DNA of 64,000 nucleotides from an uncultured Pseudomonadota bacterium (GCA_902774285.1 CACYHO010000001.1:266077-330076); one strand, 5' to 3'. Numbered from the stretch's first letter, positions 16,846 through 25,599 are shown. The notes: a model not told the origin generated them from the sequence alone. Numbers and translations: made by a program.

Positions 16846-18147
16846 TTATTTCTTTATTTTGTCTTTGATCCCAATAATGTTTTTTATTGTATCTGGTGTT
16901 GATTTGACTTTGCCCCATAAAGTTTTTGCATCACCCATTACATTGTTGTACAAATCGCGCGATGTGCCTTTTGTATACAAATCTAATCTGTCGCGTGTCA
17001 TTTTGAATATGTTTTGCATTAAAAAGAATGTTAAAAGCGCAGATATCCACAATATAGAATGTTGACCAAAATTCATTGCACTATTTGTAATAGATGGAAT
17101 GTTTGATGTGGAAACGCCGCCGGCAGATACAACAAATACAGATGAAGACCAATTAAACAATGCACGCACAACCGCTATGTTTACACACAGTATAAAGGCA
17201 CATGCAATCATGGTGATAATTAAATTCTTTAACGCGTCTATGATTTGTGAAAATGCTGGCAGAACATCAAACCACTTATCAGATTTTTTGGCAACCCAGG
17301 CCAACACATTAAATGGATACATAATAAGCGATAAACAAAAATCAAATATTGCCTGTATAATCAATAATGCCATAAAAACATTCGCTGATATGAACGCAAA
17401 AAGTAGTAAGATACCGGTTATTATATTTAATAAATCTTCACCGCCGTGTGGTATTAGTGTCATCATACTACGAAAACCTTTTTTCAGAAAATCAAAACCA
17501 TATTTAATAACCTTGTTGTTTTCTTGTGAAATTATATAAACAGGTTTAACCAAGAAATCACAACTGCGTTTTGAAATCCATCCAGATTCTTCAATGGAAG
17601 CTGGACATACGGGCGCTTCGGCAGTATCAATTTTTGAATTGTTAATATTCACAAGAATTTGTTCTGTGTAAAAAGAACCAAATTCCAAGAACGGATTTAC
17701 CAACCATTCTGTTACATAAACAGGTTTTATTTGTAACAAAAATACCCCGGCAATAATAGCGCGAACACAAGGTTTTAAAACGTTTTCAGATATTTTCCAT
17801 GCGTCTATTTTCTTTTCCCACATTTCGCCGCCGTCTGAAAAGCCTAAAAAAGACAACCAATCTTTTGGAAAATGCATTTTGACAAGATATAAACCAATGT
17901 AAAACCCAAGGAAAGCATAGATGAATATGTAAATTATTCCTGTTCCGTTACCAACAAAGAAATTGTATAGAGATGTCGCGATATTCATCATAGTTTCTAA
18001 CACAAGCGGAACAAAAGGTGCCAGGTTATAAGCATCAAGAATATCTGCATGTGCAGAATTTGTAAATAAAGCACACAAAACAAACACCCCAAACAAAGTT
18101 TGGGCGCGACCAAACAAGCGCAATATCACAGGTTTTTGTGTGTGCAT
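16846..18147 (-). CDS. VirB6/TrbL-like polytopic membrane protein (cluster member 2)
   Basis: A 433-residue protein. A basic N-terminus and hydrophobic segment end in NSAHA, a likely signal peptide. A glycine-containing membrane pair follows (NFFVGNGTGIIYIFIYAFLG), then a cytoplasmic loop with WEKKIDAWK, further membrane segments and the C-terminal helix MGDAKTLWGKVKS. That helix closely resembles KNDSKTLWNNIKG in member 5 and KNDLNIIWENLKK in member 1. It is first in the operon. AAGAGAGA precedes the ATG, with an extended -10 (TGATATAAT on the minus strand, -10 at 18180-18175) upstream. Confidence 0.6.
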   Translation of the reverse strand: MHTQKPVILRLFGRAQTLFGVFVLCALFTNSAHADILDAYNLAPFVPLVLETMMNIATSLYNFFVGNGTGIIYIFIYAFLGFYIGLYLVKMHFPKDWLSFLGFSDGGEMWEKKIDAWKISENVLKPCVRAIIAGVFLLQIKPVYVTEWLVNPFLEFGSFYTEQILVNINNSKIDTAEAPVCPASIEESGWISKRSCDFLVKPVYIISQENNKVIKYGFDFLKKGFRSMMTLIPHGGEDLLNIITGILLLFAFISANVFMALLIIQAIFDFCLSLIMYPFNVLAWVAKKSDKWFDVLPAFSQIIDALKNLIITMIACAFILCVNIAVVRALFNWSSSVFVVSAGGVSTSNIPSITNSAMNFGQHSILWISALLTFFLMQNIFKMTRDRLDLYTKGTSRDLYNNVMGDAKTLWGKVKSTPDTIKNIIGIKDKIKK

Positions 18148-18174
18148 TCTCTCTTTTTATTTTTTATATATTGA

Positions 18175-18208
18175 ATTATATCACATTTAACATAATTTGT
18201 GGTATAAT
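18175..18208. promoter_or_regulatory. Back-to-back promoters of the VirB6-like locus
   Basis: The minus strand has TGATATAAT with its -10 at 18180-18175, and the plus strand has TGGTATAAT with its -10 at 18203-18208. Both are extended -10 elements without good -35 boxes, and their cores lie 22 bases apart. The plus-strand start is predicted at about 18215, one base before the ATG, so that transcript would be leaderless. Confidence 0.6.
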
Positions 18209-18215
18209 TAAAATT

Positions 18216-19508
18216 ATGAAAGCATTAAAAAAATTTTGGGTGTGGTTTGTTGCGATGTTACCATTTTCTTCATGGGCGGTTTCGCCGTTGGTAATTGGTG
18301 GGGCGGCTGTCGGGGTTGGTATTATCGGTGTTTCAGTATGGCGAACTGTTGCACCGGTTGATATGAAAGATGCGCTTGATTTCTTCACATCATGTTGGAC
18401 ATGTCAAATTTTTTCAGATGTTATGATTTCTATGTCTGATTTGTTGCCAAAGGTTTATTCTGCGTTGGCACGCGTTGTGATACCAATGTCGGCAACATTG
18501 TTAGCATTATTTATTGCTTGGAATTTCCTTTCAAATGCACTGAATAACAAGATGGACAGCGCATCAAAGATAATGGGACATTTTGGAACACATGTATTTA
18601 GATTAAGTGTTTTGATTATATTACTGTTATTACCTTTGCCCAGATTGATAACGAATGCATTGGTTGAACCTGCGCTGGTTATAGGAACATCTTTCGATTA
18701 TGTGGTTTCTGATAATAATAAGTTTTCAGAATGTATGGTTGCGACAGCAATAGCGGATCCTGTAAGCATATCGGCGGACGCATCGGCTTATGGTGCTTTT
18801 TCTCCAAAGTTAAGACACCAATTGGCTTGCGAGGTGGCAAATGTTCATCAAATAACAGGATTGGGTATGACTGTTGGTTGGACAATGATGAATATGGCTT
18901 TTAATTCAGATTACATGCATAAAATATTAGCCAATGTGCCGATATTTCCAAATATTCCAATCTTTTTTGTCGGGCTTTTGATATTGGTTTTGTTCTTTTA
19001 TGCTCTTTTACCGATACCGTTATATTTTTTAGAGATATTTGTGACATTATCATTAGATTTAATAATGTTGCCGTTAATGTTGATGTCTTGGATGTTTGAT
19101 GATGAAGATTTTGCTTTGTTCCCAAAAGGCGGTAAAACGATTCGCCAAATGATAGACGATGTTATAAAAGCCGTGGTTGGAATTGCTTTGACTGTGGTAT
19201 TTTTGACTTTCTCTATAATGTTTCTTAACGCTGCATTTGGCAGTTGGCAAGGTGCAAATATTTTACAGCAAGCAATTATTAATAACGATTCGAAAATATT
19301 GATGGATGGCTTGGTTTTCCATAATGACAGCCTTATAACTGTCATTTTAATGGGTATATTCATTGCTATGTTTATGACCATGATTCCACAGTTAACAAAG
19401 ATGCTTTTCAATATTCAAATATCGGATAAATACTATCAGACAGCGAAAAACGATTTAAATATCATATGGGAAAACCTTAAAAAATGGGCGTCAGCAATAA
19501 AAAAATAA
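18216..19508 (+). CDS. VirB6/TrbL-like polytopic membrane protein (cluster member 1, divergent)
   Basis: A 430-residue protein read away from the other four. The start is ATG 18216, predicted at the very 5' end of the mRNA; an ORF extension to 18138 runs through the promoter. A hydrophobic N-terminus (FVWFVAMLPFSSWA) and a second segment precede SCWTCQIFSDVM (Cys60, Cys63). Several membrane spans follow, then a loop with MFDDEDFALFPKGGK and the terminal helix KNDLNIIWENLKKWASAIKK. It shares the CxxC block and tail with members 2, 3 and 5. Probable inner-membrane channel subunit of a type IV secretion-like machine. No VirB4, VirB8-11 or VirD4 gene lies in the window. Confidence 0.62.
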   Translation: MKALKKFWVWFVAMLPFSSWAVSPLVIGGAAVGVGIIGVSVWRTVAPVDMKDALDFFTSCWTCQIFSDVMISMSDLLPKVYSALARVVIPMSATLLALFIAWNFLSNALNNKMDSASKIMGHFGTHVFRLSVLIILLLLPLPRLITNALVEPALVIGTSFDYVVSDNNKFSECMVATAIADPVSISADASAYGAFSPKLRHQLACEVANVHQITGLGMTVGWTMMNMAFNSDYMHKILANVPIFPNIPIFFVGLLILVLFFYALLPIPLYFLEIFVTLSLDLIMLPLMLMSWMFDDEDFALFPKGGKTIRQMIDDVIKAVVGIALTVVFLTFSIMFLNAAFGSWQGANILQQAIINNDSKILMDGLVFHNDSLITVILMGIFIAMFMTMIPQLTKMLFNIQISDKYYQTAKNDLNIIWENLKKWASAIKK

Positions 19509-19559
19509 AAAATCAAGTGGTTTATTTAACAAAGTGCACTTTTTTATTGGTTCCGAATC

Positions 19560-19568
19560 TGGTATAAT
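19560..19568 (+). promoter_or_regulatory. Extended -10 promoter (TGGTATAAT)
   Basis: TATAAT at 19563-19568 is preceded by TGG. The predicted start is at about 19574-19575, within three bases of the ATG at 19577, implying a leaderless mRNA. Confidence 0.65.
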
Positions 19569-19576
19569 TCCTTGTG

Positions 19577-20086
19577 ATGAGTAAAATTCCGATTCTTTAT
19601 TGGCCACACAAAACAAACGGTAATGCTGATTACCAATTGTCGCGCAAGGTTATAAATAACCTGACCGGACAAATGCCGGAAGTTGTTTTGGAAGATTTGG
19701 ATATTAGAGCGATATTCCAAGAAAAACAAGATGCTGTTATTTATTATCCGGTGTTATGTGAATCTACTGGATGGTGGGGCGAATTGTTGGGTGGCGATGG
19801 TGTAATTGTCGAAAAGATTATTGTTTCCCCAGAATGTCAATTGATGGTTATTGTCCCATCACAAAGCGCCAATTTACATGGCAAGAACCAATTATTAGCC
19901 GCAGAAATAAGACCTTCTAGCGGTTTTTTCAAGAAAATGAATTCTTCAATTGCCACTGTGTCTGATATGTTGGCAACCGATGCTGGAACTATTTTGGCAT
20001 TGTTTTCCGGTAATAATCAAAATCAATTTATAAACGTTATCGAATCGACTGGTAATTCTTATTTGGGGTGCATTGGTCAATATTAA
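19577..20086 (+). CDS. Hypothetical cytoplasmic protein
   Basis: A 169-residue soluble protein without signal peptide or membrane segment. Notable stretches are ILYWPHKTNGNADYQLSR at the start, GWWGELLGGDGVIVEKI in the middle and a Gly/Asn-rich end. The alternating hydrophobic pattern suggests a mixed alpha/beta fold. I do not recognise the family. The start is ATG 19577, or the in-frame GTG at 19574; both lie at the predicted 5' end of the transcript. The gene sits alone between the VirB6-like locus and rpmE. Confidence 0.7.
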   Translation: MSKIPILYWPHKTNGNADYQLSRKVINNLTGQMPEVVLEDLDIRAIFQEKQDAVIYYPVLCESTGWWGELLGGDGVIVEKIIVSPECQLMVIVPSQSANLHGKNQLLAAEIRPSSGFFKKMNSSIATVSDMLATDAGTILALFSGNNQNQFINVIESTGNSYLGCIGQY

Positions 20087-20110
20087 ACCCCTTGAAACAA
20101 CAACTTTATC

Positions 20111-20138
20111 TTGATTTTAATAAAAAAGCAGGTATAAT
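20111..20138 (+). promoter_or_regulatory. rpmE promoter
   Basis: TTGATT (20111-20116), a 16-base spacer and TATAAT (20133-20138). The leader is about 34 bases and contains an AAAGGA ribosome-binding site. Confidence 0.75.
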
Positions 20139-20178
20139 CTTCGGGCTATTTAGGTAATTTAAAACAAAGGACGATACG

Positions 20179-20391
20179 ATGAAAAAAGGAATTCATCCAG
20201 AATATCATGAAATTAACGTCACAACAACTGACGGTAAAACAGTGAAAATGTATTCTTCTGTTAAGAAAGATTTGGTTTTGTCTACTGACAATTTGAATCA
20301 TCCTGCGTGGACTGGTCAACGTAATAACGAAGGTGCCAAAGGTAAACGTGCAGAAGAATTCAAAAGCAAATTTGCTGGATTTAAATTTTAA
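20179..20391 (+). CDS. rpmE: 50S ribosomal protein L31, zinc-free form
   Basis: A 70-residue protein opening MKKGIHPEYHEI, as in L31. HPAWTGQ matches the HPFYTG block. The four zinc-binding Cys of the C+ form are absent; there is no Cys at all. The shape (KKGIHPEYH, a short insert, then a basic tail) is like L31 of many Alphaproteobacteria. It is a structural protein at the subunit bridge of the 50S. AAAGGA precedes the ATG. The SuhB-like gene follows after 27 bases and is probably cotranscribed. Confidence 0.93.
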   Translation: MKKGIHPEYHEINVTTTDGKTVKMYSSVKKDLVLSTDNLNHPAWTGQRNNEGAKGKRAEEFKSKFAGFKF

Positions 20392-20418
20392 TAATCTTTT
20401 AAACCAAAAGGCGCCATT

Positions 20419-21129
20419 ATGGATTTGCTGATTAAAGGTTCAACAGAACTAAATAAAATGTTCGCGGCTTTGCAGAATACTGCAACCGGTCTGCGACATG
20501 ATTTTGGCGAAGTTGAAAATTTACAGCAATCACTTAAAAGTGCGCGCGATTTTGTTTCCAAAGCATCTGCCAGAATTGAAGAAAGCATATTAAACGATTT
20601 GCAGTTGGTTCGCCCAAGTGCTGGTTTGTTGACACCAGACGTGTCAAAATCTGGTGACGGTCGTGACGAATTTGTTTTGGCGCTTTCTGGTGCGGCTAAT
20701 TTTGTTCGTGGAAATGCACATTTTGCAATTTCTTTGGCTTTGCGCAGTAATAGTGAAACAAAAATTGCTTTGGTGTATTCACCAATAGATGAAAGATTAT
20801 ATTATGCAGAAGCAGGCAAGGGTGCATATGTGTTTTCTGCATATCATTCTGAAAAAATTCGCGTATCTAATTTAAGTGAAGCCGCAGATTTGACAATTGG
20901 TTATAATACAAAAGGTATTCGTCCAATCATCGCAGGTAATGCACGCGAAACGGGATGCCCAGCGTTAGATTTGGCTTGGGTCGCTGCGGGTAAATTGGAT
21001 GCATTTATTTCTGATCCAATTGATTATGCCGAAATTGCAGCCGGAGAATTATTGGTTAATGAAGCCGGTGGAAAATTTTCAATGGATACTGGTGATGTAA
21101 TCGCAACCAATGGCAAAGTAGAATTATAA
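20419..21129 (+). CDS. SuhB-like inositol monophosphatase family protein lacking metal-site residues
   Basis: A 236-residue protein that aligns along its length with SuhB/IMPase: RETGCPALDLAWVAAGKLDAF and IAAGELLVNEAGG are family signatures, and GNAHFAISLAL matches the segment after motif A. The catalytic positions are changed. Motif A, normally D-P-L-D-G-T-x-N-F, reads LALSGAANF (residues 87-95), so both Asp are lost. The E-E-S-G block is missing, and W-D-x-A-A-G reads A-E-I-A-A-G. It is probably not a phosphatase. E. coli SuhB also acts in rRNA antitermination without needing catalysis, so a structural or RNA-polymerase-linked role is possible. It sits downstream of rpmE. Confidence 0.8.
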   Translation: MDLLIKGSTELNKMFAALQNTATGLRHDFGEVENLQQSLKSARDFVSKASARIEESILNDLQLVRPSAGLLTPDVSKSGDGRDEFVLALSGAANFVRGNAHFAISLALRSNSETKIALVYSPIDERLYYAEAGKGAYVFSAYHSEKIRVSNLSEAADLTIGYNTKGIRPIIAGNARETGCPALDLAWVAAGKLDAFISDPIDYAEIAAGELLVNEAGGKFSMDTGDVIATNGKVEL

Positions 21130-21132
21130 AAA

Positions 21133-21155
21133 GAACCGGCATCGCCGGTTTTTTT
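21133..21155 (+). terminator. Intrinsic terminator
   Basis: AACCGGC-ATC-GCCGGTT followed by a T-run, after the rpmE operon. Confidence 0.9.
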
Positions 21156-21166
21156 AATTCGTAAAC

Positions 21167-21195
21167 TTGCATTGTTGGAATATTTAGAATAAAAT
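21167..21195 (+). promoter_or_regulatory. PBP1A gene promoter (leaderless)
   Basis: TTGCAT (21167-21172), a 17-base spacer and TAAAAT (21190-21195). The predicted start is about 21202, one base before ATG 21203. The ATG at 21194 would lie inside the -10 and is rejected. Confidence 0.6.
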
Positions 21196-21202
21196 GTTTT
21201 TT

Positions 21203-23251
21203 ATGAAATTTAAAAAGTATTTTCGTATATTTATTAATTTTATTTTCTGGTGCATTGTTGCTGCTATTGCTGGTTTGGCTGTGCTGGTTTTAATTTATGG
21301 TCATGATTTACCAGATTATAAAAATTTAGCAACATATACGCCGCCTGTGGCAACACGTTTGTATGCAAGCGATGGGTCGTTGCTTATTGAATATGCCGAA
21401 GAAAGACGTGTGTTCATTGATTTTGAAGACATGCCACCACAATTGATTAATGCCTTTATTGCAGCCGAAGATCAAAATTTCTGGACACATCCGGGAATTG
21501 ATATTCAAGGTATTGTTCGCGCAAGTCTTAATAACGGTATGCGTTTGATGGGTTTTGATACAAAATTTACTGGTGCTTCTACCATAACGCAACAGGTTGC
21601 AAAGAATTTCTTTTTATCATCAGACAGAACTATTTCCAGAAAAGTTAAAGAAGCGATTTTAGCTTTGCGTTTGGAACGTGGTTTTTCTAAAAAACACATA
21701 ATGACACTTTATTTAAATGAAATATTTTTGGGTGCGCGCGCGTATGGTGTTGGATCTGCTGCGTTAATGTATTTCAATAAGCCTGTAAAAGATTTAAGTC
21801 TGTCTGAATGTGCTTTTCTTGCATCTTTGCCAAAGGCACCAAACGACAGAAATCGTGCTGTGGAACGTCGTAATTATGTTTTGCGTCGTATGGTTGATGA
21901 TGGTTATATAACACAAGAAATGGCAGATGCGGCAATGGCCGAACCATTGAATATTAATTCTGGTTTTACAGCGCAGATGGATATGGATTTCCAATATTTT
22001 GCAGAAGATGTTCGTCGTCGTTTGTTGGAAAATATTGGCCGCGAAACTTTGTATAACCAAGGCCTTTATATAAAAACAACTATCAATCCTGAACTTCAAC
22101 GTGCCGCCGCTGCTGCACTGGCCAAAGAATTAGATGAATTTAATAAAAACAAGTCGGTTTCAGAACCTAAATTACAGGGTGCGATTATTGCAATGAATCC
22201 GCATACTGGACGTATTGTTGCAATGACAGGGGGGCGTTCTTTCAAAGAAAGTTCTTTTAATCGTGCAACCCAGGCTTACCGTCAAATCGGATCTACAATA
22301 AAGCCTTTTGTGTATTTGGCAGCGCTTGAAAAAGGGTATAGTCCAGAAAGTTTAATATTAGATGCTCCTATTGTTGGATGGCGCGAAAATAACAAAGAAT
22401 GGAAACCTGAAAATTATGACAGAAAATTTTTGGGGAATATACCACTTCGTTTCTCGCTTGAAACATCCCGTAATGTGCCAACTGTTCGTTTGGTTGAACA
22501 AATAGGTGTACAGGATGCTATTGAAGCCGCGCAAAGATTCGGTGTGTACCCAAAAGATTTAAAACAAATGAATGAATCTATGGCGTTGGGCAGTGGCGAA
22601 ACAACATTGCAAAAATTGGTGTTGGGGTATTCTGCATTCATAAATGGTGGTCGTGCGATTGAACCAAGAATGGTTGATTATATCGAAGACAGATATGGCA
22701 ATTTATTAAGTGGACAAAAACACCAACAAATTGAATGGGAAGAAGGTATGTTGCCACCAATGGAAGAAGAAAAATCAGAACCTCTTTCTGATCCGCAAAG
22801 TTTGTATCAAATAGTTTCTATTTTACAGGGAGCTGTTGAACGCGGAACGGGTAAACAAGCACGTGTGGCGGGTCATACAATTGCTGGTAAAACAGGAACA
22901 ACAAACATGGTCAAAGATGTTTGGTTTATCGGTTTTTCTAAAAACTTAATTGCTGGTGTTTATTTGGGATACGATACTCCAAAACCTTTGGGCAAGGGTG
23001 CGGGATCGCATATGGCGGCACGTGTGTTTGCAGATTTTATGAAGGTCGCTTTGAAAGATGAAAGCAATCAACCTTTCTCTGTGCCAGACGGTTTAACTTT
23101 TGTTCGTGTTAACAGAAGTAATGGTGTTGCAGCATCACAGGATCCAGATGGTATGATAATCAATGAAGTTTTTAAGCCTGGTCAATCGCCTAACAAGGCG
23201 CAAAACAGCGAAAAACAAGACGATAAAGCTGTTGTTGGTGGTATCTTTTAA
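21203..23251 (+). CDS. mrcA: Penicillin-binding protein 1A (glycosyltransferase and transpeptidase)
   Basis: A 682-residue bifunctional class A PBP with one N-terminal membrane anchor (about residues 10-32). The GT51 domain has EDQNFWTHPGID (catalytic Glu89) and GASTITQQVAKN, and polymerises lipid II glycan chains. The transpeptidase domain has SxxK at STIK (Ser364), SRN as the second motif and KTGTT (Lys563), and crosslinks stem peptides. The order and spacing are normal. The short linker lacks the OB-like insert of E. coli PBP1A, and the C-terminal tail is polar. It shares peptidoglycan synthesis with the mraY-ftsW-murG operon that follows. Confidence 0.93.
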   Translation: MKFKKYFRIFINFIFWCIVAAIAGLAVLVLIYGHDLPDYKNLATYTPPVATRLYASDGSLLIEYAEERRVFIDFEDMPPQLINAFIAAEDQNFWTHPGIDIQGIVRASLNNGMRLMGFDTKFTGASTITQQVAKNFFLSSDRTISRKVKEAILALRLERGFSKKHIMTLYLNEIFLGARAYGVGSAALMYFNKPVKDLSLSECAFLASLPKAPNDRNRAVERRNYVLRRMVDDGYITQEMADAAMAEPLNINSGFTAQMDMDFQYFAEDVRRRLLENIGRETLYNQGLYIKTTINPELQRAAAAALAKELDEFNKNKSVSEPKLQGAIIAMNPHTGRIVAMTGGRSFKESSFNRATQAYRQIGSTIKPFVYLAALEKGYSPESLILDAPIVGWRENNKEWKPENYDRKFLGNIPLRFSLETSRNVPTVRLVEQIGVQDAIEAAQRFGVYPKDLKQMNESMALGSGETTLQKLVLGYSAFINGGRAIEPRMVDYIEDRYGNLLSGQKHQQIEWEEGMLPPMEEEKSEPLSDPQSLYQIVSILQGAVERGTGKQARVAGHTIAGKTGTTNMVKDVWFIGFSKNLIAGVYLGYDTPKPLGKGAGSHMAARVFADFMKVALKDESNQPFSVPDGLTFVRVNRSNGVAASQDPDGMIINEVFKPGQSPNKAQNSEKQDDKAVVGGIF

Positions 23252-23321
23252 AAATATATAGATATTCGTTTTTTTTAGTCTTTTTTTATGATAAAATAAC
23301 CAGTATAAAAAGGAGATTTTT

Positions 23322-24425
23322 ATGCTGACTGATTTCTTGATAAGCCATGGGATTCAATTCTTTGCAAGTGGTTGGACACAATTCGCCGCATCTTTTGGAA
23401 TGGCCTTTTTGATAATGATTGTTTTTGGACGCGGATTTATCAGATTGATGCATAAAATTCAGGGTAAAGGTCAACCAATCAGCGAAAATGTTCCGGCTGA
23501 ACACAGAAAGAAAGCGGGAACACCATCGATGGGCGGTATTTTGATTTTAATTTCTATTTTTACTGCGGCACTTTTGTTTATGCCAATGCATAATTCAACA
23601 GGATGGATAGCACTTGCTTCGTTATTGATGTTTGGTGCAATTGGTTTTGTTGATGATTATAAAAAAATAAGCAGCCAATCTAAAAAAGCATCTAATGGTT
23701 TATCGCCATCTATGCGTTTGGGACTGGAAGCAATTTGTGTTGGTATTTTGGCGTATTTGATAAATAAAACAATGCCAGGATATGTTCCAAATTTATCTAT
23801 TGTTTTGGGATCAAGTATAGAATTACCTTTGGCAGCATGGGGTGTTGGATTTTTGTATTATGTGTTTGCGTATTTTGTGATATGTGGTTCTGCAAATGCG
23901 ACAAATATCACAGATGGTTTAGACGGTATGCTTTCTAAACTTTATTTGCCTGTTTTGGTCGTTTTGGTTGTCGCATTATATGGTGCTACACGTACAGGTT
24001 TTATGGACGCAGTTATATTCTTGCCACAAACCAGTGCTCTTTATGGTGTGCTGGGTGCAGTATTTGGTGGTGTTCTTGGTTTCTTGTGGTTTAATGCAAA
24101 GCCTGCAAGTATATTTATGGGCGATGTCGGATCGCTTGCGTTGGGTGGTTTTATGGGAACGGTTGCAATGTTGCTTAAATCTGAAATTATTATGGGTGTT
24201 GCTGCGGGTATGATGGTTCTGATTTTGTTATCTTCATTCTTTCAAACAATGTTCTTTAAAATAACGCGTAAAATAACAGGGGAAGGAAAAAGAATATTTT
24301 TACGTGCACCGTTACACCATCATTTTGAAGAAATGGGGTGGCCAGAAACAAAAATAGTGGACAGATTTTTTATAATATCAATATTGTTTTCTGGTTTGGC
24401 GTTGGTATTGTTAAAATTTGCATAA
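23322..24425 (+). CDS. mraY: Phospho-N-acetylmuramoyl-pentapeptide transferase
   Basis: A 367-residue integral membrane enzyme with about ten spans. It transfers phospho-MurNAc-pentapeptide to undecaprenyl phosphate, giving lipid I. Signatures: the N-terminal KKAGTPSMGG, FVDDYKK with the catalytic Asp pair, NATNITDGLDG and the C-terminal RAPLHHHFEE. The start is ATG 23322 after AAGGAG, with a TATGAT -10 near 23287. It heads an operon with ftsW 12 bases downstream; murD, which usually sits between them, is absent. Confidence 0.97.
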   Translation: MLTDFLISHGIQFFASGWTQFAASFGMAFLIMIVFGRGFIRLMHKIQGKGQPISENVPAEHRKKAGTPSMGGILILISIFTAALLFMPMHNSTGWIALASLLMFGAIGFVDDYKKISSQSKKASNGLSPSMRLGLEAICVGILAYLINKTMPGYVPNLSIVLGSSIELPLAAWGVGFLYYVFAYFVICGSANATNITDGLDGMLSKLYLPVLVVLVVALYGATRTGFMDAVIFLPQTSALYGVLGAVFGGVLGFLWFNAKPASIFMGDVGSLALGGFMGTVAMLLKSEIIMGVAAGMMVLILLSSFFQTMFFKITRKITGEGKRIFLRAPLHHHFEEMGWPETKIVDRFFIISILFSGLALVLLKFA

Positions 24426-24437
24426 TGGGTGTAATAG

Positions 24438-25583
24438 ATGTTAAGAATTACGCGTGGCGAAGAAAGTAAATTAACAAGTTGGTATTTTGAAATAGACAGA
24501 AGTTTGTTGGGAATGATTCTGTTATTGATAGGTGTCGGCCTTATTACAATGATAACGGCCGGTTCGGCAGACGCAGCCCGTTTGGGTAAACCATGGTTTT
24601 CTTATATCCTGCAAGGTTTTGTTCCATATACTATTGGTATATTTTGTTTGTTTGGTTTTAGTATGTTGGACAAAAAGCAAATAATAAAAATATCTATAGT
24701 CGGTTTAATTGCTGGTATTTGTGCATTGTTATTTACGTTTGTTCATCCAATCTATATTAATAGATCTGCACGTTGGGTAGTTTTGCCTGGCTTTACATTT
24801 ATGCCATCAGATATTTTAAAACCTTTTTTTATAATTATAACAGCGTGGTTTTTATCTTATATGCACAAAATATATGGCAGTGATATATTTCTTAATCGCG
24901 AAGCATGGCGCGCTAAATTGCAAAGTTGGTGGCCGTATTTATTAGTGTTTTTGATATGTACGGCATTAATATTTAAGCATCCTGATGTTGGAACTGCGGT
25001 GTTATATGTTGGGGTTTTGTTTGTTATGCTTTTTGTAGCTGGTTTTCCATGGAAATTCATGCCTGCAATGTTGGGTGTTGTGGGTATTTTGGCTGCTTTG
25101 GCAATAACATTTATGCCGCATATTCGTTCGCGCGCTGCACATATTTTTGATATTGTTCCGCGAACACAGGCATGGTATTCAATAAATTCAATAAAACATG
25201 GTGGGTTATTTGGTAGTGGTGATGAAGCGTATGTTAAAGATGTTTTACCGGAATCTATAAATGACTTTGTTTATGCTTCTATTGCAGAAGATTGGGGTGC
25301 CATAGGCGCGTGCGCATTATTATTATTATTATTCCTTGTGTTAAGCAAATTAATTCAGCACGCATCATCTGCCAAAGATAATTTTGTCGTGTATTCTCTT
25401 GCAGGTGCAACGGCACTGTTTGGCGGGCAAATATGTTTTAATTTGATGACGGCACTTCATTTGTTTATAGACAAAGGAATGACGTTACCGTTTGTTTCTT
25501 ATGGTGGGGTTTCATTTATAACTTTTTGTGTGTTGTTCGGAATAGTTTTGGCGCTTATACGCGAAGACACGTGGAACAGTTAA
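24438..25583 (+). CDS. ftsW: SEDS-family glycosyltransferase FtsW
   Basis: A 381-residue SEDS protein with about ten membrane spans. The conserved tail SYGGVSFITFCVLFGIVLAL and the ARWVVLPGFTFMPSDILKP block are typical of FtsW/RodA. HPDVGTAV carries the invariant Asp of the polymerase active site. Its place between mraY and murG favours FtsW (divisome) over RodA. In the cell it polymerises lipid II together with a class B PBP. It lies 12 bases after mraY and 16 before murG. Confidence 0.92.
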   Translation: MLRITRGEESKLTSWYFEIDRSLLGMILLLIGVGLITMITAGSADAARLGKPWFSYILQGFVPYTIGIFCLFGFSMLDKKQIIKISIVGLIAGICALLFTFVHPIYINRSARWVVLPGFTFMPSDILKPFFIIITAWFLSYMHKIYGSDIFLNREAWRAKLQSWWPYLLVFLICTALIFKHPDVGTAVLYVGVLFVMLFVAGFPWKFMPAMLGVVGILAALAITFMPHIRSRAAHIFDIVPRTQAWYSINSIKHGGLFGSGDEAYVKDVLPESINDFVYASIAEDWGAIGACALLLLLFLVLSKLIQHASSAKDNFVVYSLAGATALFGGQICFNLMTALHLFIDKGMTLPFVSYGGVSFITFCVLFGIVLALIREDTWNS

Positions 25584-25599
25584 TATCAAGGGGGCAAAT

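Noticed and set aside
19509..19552. AAGTGCACTT with following T-run after the divergent VirB6-like gene as a terminator
   Set aside because: The palindrome has no loop, and the alternative stem is only five pairs with a long loop, so it is too weak to list.
21194..21202. ATG 21194 as the PBP1A start
   Set aside because: It lies within the predicted -10 element; ATG 21203 follows the predicted start site by one base and gives a normal anchor.
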